A stretch of DNA of 64,000 nucleotides, taken from the NCBI GenBank assembly GCA_017506865.1, contig JAFCMP010000046.1, positions 496,001 through 560,000 of the forward strand, read 5' to 3'. The position numbers and the translations under genes were made by a program. This document shows positions 58,201 through 64,000 of the stretch, piece by piece; within the stretch, counting starts at the first letter, position 1, and every line of letters starts with the position of its first letter. The DNA is from Tribonema minus (lineage: Eukaryota > Sar > Xanthophyceae > Tribonematales > Tribonemataceae). Below the pieces are notes generated by a model, which was not told where the DNA came from, did not search any database, and worked only from the letters and a program-made list of their open reading frames with translations.

Positions 58201-59586
58201 GAGGCCAGATGATACCAACAACGCACTGGTGTCAACAGCATCATGTGATATGAGAGCAGCTGAGGCACAGACCAAGCTGGCACAGCAGGACGTGATAGCA
58301 CACTTCTGATACTGACATAAAACCTGCATGGAGTAAGTGCATTCCTCTGGACAGTGTATGCGTTTGAAGCTGCACAATGTGGTATCAACAACCATGACAT
58401 ACAAAGTTACATTGTGTGCTGAACTCCAGGACCTGCTTGGCCATGCTTGCCAACATACACATCTGCAGTGTGCAATGAAGCAGCGTCGGGTGTGGTTATG
58501 CCTGTGATGACCCCAGCGGTGGAGCAGTCACAACAGAACTCAGTGGTGTCGCGCAGCCCTTCAAACGCACGAAATGGCTGCTTTCCTGCAGCTCAGCGTG
58601 GCTGACATTTGCGCTTGAAATCTCTCAAGTTTACTGGAAGGTTATGCTCCCGTGTTGTTTTGCAACCAGCGTCTGGGCATGTGTAAGATATCACTTCTTT
58701 CATTGCACACATTGTCACATGTGCCGCCTCCTGTGCCCCCTGCTTCCTCTGCTGCTCTGCATTGACAACGGTGTGCCTGTCTGCATGGCTAGCATGCTGT
58801 TGTTGCTTTTTGTAGCACTATGGTGCACTCTATCTGCTTGCGTCCCTAGGACTCTCCCCCAGCCCGCAGGGCTATTATATGCTCATGTTGATTACCAAGT
58901 ATGCTGTCCTGAACTCGCATCCTGAAGACCTTGTTGGTCAGATCACCTGCTTTCCACCACCTGCTTCCTGACTCACGTTGCCTCTCTCGCGCTGCACCGC
59001 AGGCTCGTGTGCTTTTGGGTTATGGCGCTGTCCCTGCACTCTGGGGACCACTTCTGCCCATCGGGGGGCAGATGAGGCTCTCGCGATGCGGCATGTAACC
59101 ACTCCGCAGCGCGTTGGCAGGTGTTGTTCACCCATGCTTGCCTTGACCTTTAGCATACTTCCGTTGCAGCACAAGCTCTTCAGCATGCGACGCTTCAGCG
59201 AATCCAAGCCTCTCGCCTGTCACCGTTGACAGATGCAAAGCGTGTACACGCAAGTGTGAGACAACGTACACGCATGCGTGAGACAACTATGCTCATTTGT
59301 TCAGCGCCTCAGTGACCTACAAGAAGTCAGAGCACTGACCCCAATGCGTGCAGTCTGTCGATCCTCCCCCCCCCCCCCCCCCCCCCTCCCTTCGTTCCTG
59401 GTCCCCCTGCGCACGGTGTGAGCATCCGCGGAAGGCCATGTTGTCCGTCTTTGAGCAACCCGCAGCAGGCGTGCTCACTGATCAGTGCTTGGGGTGTGGC
59501 GGCGAGTGGTGCTGCTTGGTGAGCGTTTTGCAGACGTCAGCGCTGTGTCAGCGACTGCAGTGCTCAGCACATGACGGGACATGCCG
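58201..59586. other. Intergenic, no supported gene
   Basis: Unique-looking DNA with a C-run of about 20 near 59367-59386. No coding features that I can support. Confidence 0.4.
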
Positions 59587-60224
59587 TCACCTGGCGCTGC
59601 TGGGTATCCCTCGCACTACTTCAAGTGGACGCAGCGTGCGTTGCGTCACCGTCGGGCCCATCCGTGCGTGCTGCTCGACGACATGTTGGAGTGAACAGTC
59701 CATGGGCCCCCTTGGTCGCATGTCCCCACGGTACGGGATTCTCAGGTCCAGCGAATTGTGCCACCAGTTCTGGGGGTCTTCCCGATGGATCAGCTTGACC
59801 TTCCGCCGGCCCCCTTCTGTCTGCTGGTGCATTGTGGTATGGCATGTGGGTATGCTGCCTGCAGAGTCGTCCGCCGTCGGTTACGACTGCTCTTCGACGC
59901 TGGCCTGTAATCCGACACTCACTACGGGTTTCTGCAAGATAGGCAGCAGTCAAGCCGCTGCCATAGATACAGCTTCTTCTGTGATCTGACCAGGAGGTCA
60001 TGCATGGCGCAAGCAGTATGGGCGAGCTCCTTTACTTGAGCAGCTTTCAGGGTACCTGCGTGTTGGACCACCACGTACGTCAGCCGCGCTGCGTTTCTGT
60101 ACTTCTCTTCGTGCAACTGGATGGCGGTGGTGGTCGCCCAGACCGATGGACAGGTGGACATGCCGTTGTATACAAGGCTCATGGTTGCTGGTGCTGCATT
60201 GAAGCTGCTGAGGTGGGGGGCCAA
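59587..60224 (-). CDS. Possible coding exons of an unidentified gene
   Basis: Two minus-strand frames look protein-like. One, 60224-59922, includes TAIQLHEEKYRNAARLTYVVV and LKAAQVKELAHTACAMHDLLVR. The other, 59832-59587, includes RRKVKLIHREDPQNWWHNSL. They lie in different frames and would need splicing; no family is recognised. Confidence 0.3.
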
Positions 60225-60489
60225 GATTGTTGGCAGGGTGCATTTGTCTGCCTGCGTCTTTCAGCATGGCTGTTCTGTCACTTCTGGCTGCTCCTGCTTG
60301 TCAAAGCGTTACAACTATGATCAGACCATGTTGGCTTCTTTCCACCAGCCTGTACCTCATGAAGTGTTGGATCCACTACAGAATGTACCTGCATGTACCA
60401 TTTTCTGCCGTACCAGAGAAGGGGGTTCATATGGTCATCTCTGTGACTCTACCTTCAGTCCAAGTACTTGGTCATGAGTCTACCTGGTA

Positions 60490-61310
60490 AGCTGGCATGC
60501 ATTGTCAGCCAGCATATGTGTCAAGTAATCGTTGGCGAATCGTCGCTGTGCTGCACGGCAACGCGTCCATGATGCATCATTGTGCATGAGCTCCGCATTT
60601 GTTAACAACAGTATTTGGCAAGGAGCGCAAGCTCGCAGCCGACGTGTCTATTGAACATGCAAACTGTCGCTTATTCAAGTGCACAAAGTGAAACATTAAT
60701 ATGCAGGTTACTTTACAGGAGGAACTACTACATAGTATGTTCAAGCTCACAGCAATTGTTCATCCCTCCACATGTGACATAGGAGCGCCTTCATCCCATC
60801 TCGCAAAATGCAGTGAAAAAACAACTTGAGTTGTCATGGCCCAGGCTCAACCAGCACCTAAGTAAACACCCCACTGTCCCCGTCCCCTTGTTGTTGGAAT
60901 TGACCATTTTGCAACGGAGATGCATTGCGATTGATTCTTCTGGAAGAACACTGATACACTTTGTATATCATGATATACGCAATAGGAGGTTCAGGCGCCC
61001 GTTCCTGCCATGGGAAGAGTGCTGGAGCTGCAGCAGCCGCCGGCAGCACTGAATGCCGCCGGCAGCACTGAATACGGCATGTTCAGGCAGTAGGGGAAGC
61101 GCGGAGGGATGGTCTTCAGCGGCCACTGTGCAGGGAGGGGGGGGCACGGCAGGAAGTCAATCACTGGGGTAGTACTCTCCCGTCGCCCCCAGCTGTGGCA
61201 GATCGGCGCTGATTGCCGCTGATAAAGAGGAGCTTTCAGCTGTTGCGCACAGCGGTACCACCCTGGGGGACAGGGGGGTACAGGGAGTGTGAGACGCCGC
61301 AACTGTACTA
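60490..61310. other. Intergenic, no supported gene
   Basis: AT-richer DNA to about 61000, then GC-rich DNA with a small tandem repeat (gccgccggcagcactgaat twice, 61036-61074). Confidence 0.4.
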
Positions 61311-61319
61311 CCAGGCGTC

Positions 61320-61989
61320 GCTACAACGTAGCATATGAAGCGACACCTTTCGGTGCTAATTAGATGCGGCTGGTCCTCAACTCCTCAAGCAGAAGCGGGC
61401 CGGTATCAGGCACACGAATTCTGTACTCCCAACAAGCAGTTCATGAAGTAGCAGCTGGCGGTGGACCTGCCAGCAATGCACTGTGATTCTCTGCAGAAGC
61501 TTTCAGATGCTCAACACCCAGAGCAGGACACGGCGGCCGCGCTTTTGCTGACGTCTGCGGAAGCATACGGCAGAGCATATGAAGTGCTTGATACGACACG
61601 TACGAGGCAGTCCGGTGGCAATCTGTCCTGGCAGCAGGCAGTGGGGTCGGCGGATGGAGCAAGCCAAGATGGCGACCAGCCCAACAGTAAAATTTACCGG
61701 TCAGCTATGGCCGATGTGCGCAAAGCGACCAGAGCCCAAACAAAAACTGCTGAAGCAGCAGCAGGGGGGCCAAGCAGTCACAAAGGCGCAGAGGCAGCAG
61801 GCTGAAGATGCCGTCAAAGCGAGTGCTCGGACAGCGATGCTTGACGTTTTTTCATCAATGAACTCGCGTCCGAAGTTCATCAGCCGCCTTTTACGCCAGG
61901 CTCTGCACACCATGCAGGAGCTTGACTTAAATGACCGCATTCCGGTCTATGACCTGCACGGCCTCGAGCCAAAGTGGGGCATGGCTAAG
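61320..61989 (+). pseudogene. Decayed copy of Smr-like gene exon A
   Basis: Matches exon A of the gene at 55.4 kb over its whole length, ending RIPVYDLHGLEPKWGMAK at a GT donor (61990). The first half reads in the 61461 frame (SAEAYGRAYEVLDTTRT) and the second half in another (ARTAMLDVFSSMNSRPKFI), with the switch near a G6 tract at about 61765. No exon B follows. Confidence 0.7.
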
Positions 61990-62049
61990 GTATGACTGGA
62001 CTGGTGCTGGTCAAGCTTTTTTGCAGCTGCTGCATTGTGTACAGCGTGC

Positions 62050-62720
62050 TCATCGCACCGAACCATGCCCCAGTTTGGCACGAGGCCGTGGAGGTCGTAT
62101 ACGGAATGTGGTCCTCCAAGTCAAGCTGTATGGTGTCCAGAGCCTGGCGTAAAAGGCGGCTCATGAACTTCGGATGCGAGGTCATTGATGTAGATGTCAA
62201 CACGTCAAGCATGTCCGAGCGCTCGCTATGACGGCACCTCCAGCCTGCTTCCTCTGCGCCTGTGTCACTGCCTGGCCCCACTGCTGCGGCTTCAGCAGTA
62301 CTTTTTTGGCTTTGGTCGCCCTGCGCACATTGGCCATAACTGAACGGTGTATGTCATGGTTGCAGTGGTCGCCATCAAGGCTTGCACCACCCGCCATAGC
62401 GTTCGCCGATCCTGCCTGCTCCCGGGACAGAGATTGCCACGGGCTGCCCCGTACGTGTCGTGTCAAGCACTTCGTACGCTCTGCCGTATGCTTTCGCAGA
62501 CGCCAATGAAAGTGCGGCCGTCCTGTCTTCTTCTGAGTGGTCAGCACCTTCTGCAGACTGCATCGCTGCTCACGCCACGTGCTACTTCACGGACTGCAAG
62601 GGGACCGCCTTGCTGAAAGTAGAGATCTTGTACGCCCAATGCCAGCCCGCTTCTGCTTGAGGAGTTGCCTAGCTAGCATTGAAAAACGTTTTGATGCGTT
62701 GTCCTTGGCTGCTGCTGGGA
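62050..62720 (-). pseudogene. Third, more decayed Smr-like exon A copy, inverted
   Basis: The minus strand retains KAYGRAYEVLDTTRTGQP, HRSVMANVRRATKA, SHPKFMSRLLRQALDTIQ and a damaged DLHG region. Frames are broken several times. It faces the previous copy tail to tail, with only about 60 bases of intron-like spacer. Confidence 0.7.
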
Positions 62721-63105
62721 GCGCCACGCAGCCAAACTTTCCGAGAACTTCAACTGGAAGTTCTCTCAGCTTGAAGTTAAACTAAAACATAGTGGTTATG
62801 GGGGAAGGACGGCCGGGAGTTGGATGGTGCGTGTGCTGCATCAGGCCTGCTTTGTATAATCAACTCGCGTGATGTGTCTTGGCTTGGGTGCTTTGCTTGC
62901 GGTTCCAGCTGTCAGCAAGCACATCGTCGTAACAAACATACTCATCCGGCCTGAGAAGCAGCGACACCTGTGTGCTATTGCCTGCGCAGCAATACGGCCA
63001 TCTATGATTGTCAATACCGCTAGCGTTGGCTACGAGTAAGCACAAAAATCTCACCACATCGAGAACTCGGCTGGACAGCGTTCGACGCACGTCAAATTTT
63101 TAGGA
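62721..63105. other. Spacer, nothing recognised
   Basis: Contains a cttcaactggaagttctc..cttgaagtt patch of the dispersed repeat type. No gene is supported. Confidence 0.4.
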
Positions 63106-63340
63106 GTGTATGCTGTGTTTTCTTGCAGCATATTCGGACGGGTGGCGGCGACAAGCACTTTGGTGGATGAACTGACATTGCTGCACAAGGCGCTAACTGA
63201 GGAGCTGGCGGCCACACCATGTGGCAGGTGGAATGTGGAGATCGCTTTCAAGCAGAAGCATGCCAGCAAGAAGTCAGCTGGCGGGGTACGTCACAACGCC
63301 AGTACATCCATCGCGCCGCCGCCACGGCGTGCAATCTGAG
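63106..63340 (+). CDS. Possible exon of a gene running off the right edge
   Basis: An AG at about 63127-63128 opens a coding-like frame (IFGRVAATSTLVDELTLLHK, GRWNVEIAFKQKHASKKSAGG) that reaches a GTACGT donor near 63281. Further possible exons at about 63480-63800 are unclear. No family is recognised. Confidence 0.3.
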
Positions 63341-64000
63341 TTGCTCGTGGGAATGTACGAGCACGCAAAGGGTTCTTGACAGCGACAGCTTGACGTGGTT
63401 AATCAGCTTCATGTACCGGCAGTCAACTACGCATAAACGCTGGCAGCTGCTGGAATGCTTTGTGACCTCGAAAGTGAGACTCCTACCAGTATTAATCATG
63501 TGCTCCACAGCGCCATGGGTGCACGGCGCTTGCCTCATGTGATTGCGCAGACTGGCCTGAAGTTGCTGCAGCAGAAACTAACCGAGCAAGCGCAAAGTTC
63601 ATGTGCCAAGGCAACAGTGCTACTCAGCAACAACGCGCTCAGTGCCTCTGTTTTGTGGAGGTCTGCCTCTTGTTGGCGGCTCCAGCCATCGCCAGGGCCT
63701 CATTGCTACTTTAGGCATCTCAGTACAACGGACGTAAGGCGCAATGCCATCAGCACAAAACCACAGCGGAGGACAAACTGCAGAGGTCATGCTATGAATC
63801 ATCTTTTTACCAGCAAAGTGTATGTGGCAACACCGCATGACCCTGCCCGCACCTGCAAGGCGAGACGATACCTCAGACAGTTGGGACGCCGGTCACGTGA
63901 GGCGATTTGTGAATATTGCTCACAAATGTTGAGCCCTGTTTCTTGTGTTGATCATGATGGCTTGTCATGAGTTGGAGCACCATTGACGTGCGCACAGCTT

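Overview
The window is nuclear DNA of a photosynthetic eukaryote, most likely a green alga. The evidence is a plastid-type DUF760 (UV-B-induced protein-like) gene, intron-rich genes with GT-AG introns, moderate-to-high GC, low-complexity intron DNA, an R2-like LINE and short interstitial TTAGGG-type telomeric tracts. Host genes end in TGA, TAA and TAG at the expected family C-termini, so the standard code applies. No rRNA, tRNA or CRISPR array was recognised.

Layout. 1-3.7 kb: minus-strand armadillo-repeat gene running off the left edge. 3.9-8.5 kb: plus-strand DUF760 gene. 10.2-11.1 kb: single-exon ankyrin-type repeat gene (minus). 13.4-19.05 kb: LINE retrotransposon (minus) with a zinc-finger ORF1 and a reverse transcriptase/restriction-like endonuclease ORF2. 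19.1-23.4 kb: endogenous CRESS-DNA-virus-like element with a Rep (HUH + superfamily 3 helicase), a class 3 lipase-like gene, a jelly-roll-like capsid gene, a very basic small ORF and two orphan ORFs. 23.5-24.7 kb: P-loop ATPase gene (minus) whose last recognisable exon ends at a splice donor facing the viral element. 25.4-44.5 kb: a 19-kb, 22-exon PRP16/DHX38-type DEAH-box splicing helicase (minus). 44.7-51.1 kb: 8-exon GH1 beta-glucosidase (plus). 53.2-55.4 kb: Smr-like (DLHG-motif) gene (minus). 56-64 kb: repeat-rich DNA with a perfect 250-bp tandem duplication, a ~180-bp tandem repeat and two decayed, tail-to-tail copies of the Smr-like gene.

Two things stand out. First, the viral element combines Rep, lipase and capsid, and both Rep and the lipase are interrupted by a pair of adjacent in-frame stop codons (TAG-TAA and TAA-TAG) with the reading frame otherwise intact; a hairpin with a GTATTAC-containing loop lies between them and may be the replication origin. 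Second, at least three host genes carry decaying copies of their own exon edges inside the adjacent introns. The copies always lie on the side of the exon whose splice site they duplicate, which suggests recurrent small tandem duplication across splice sites.

Exon boundaries were placed by eye from homology, reading frame and GT/AG signals. The PRP16 exon set sums to 4,464 nt and the GH1 set to 1,533 nt, both divisible by three, which supports those models.
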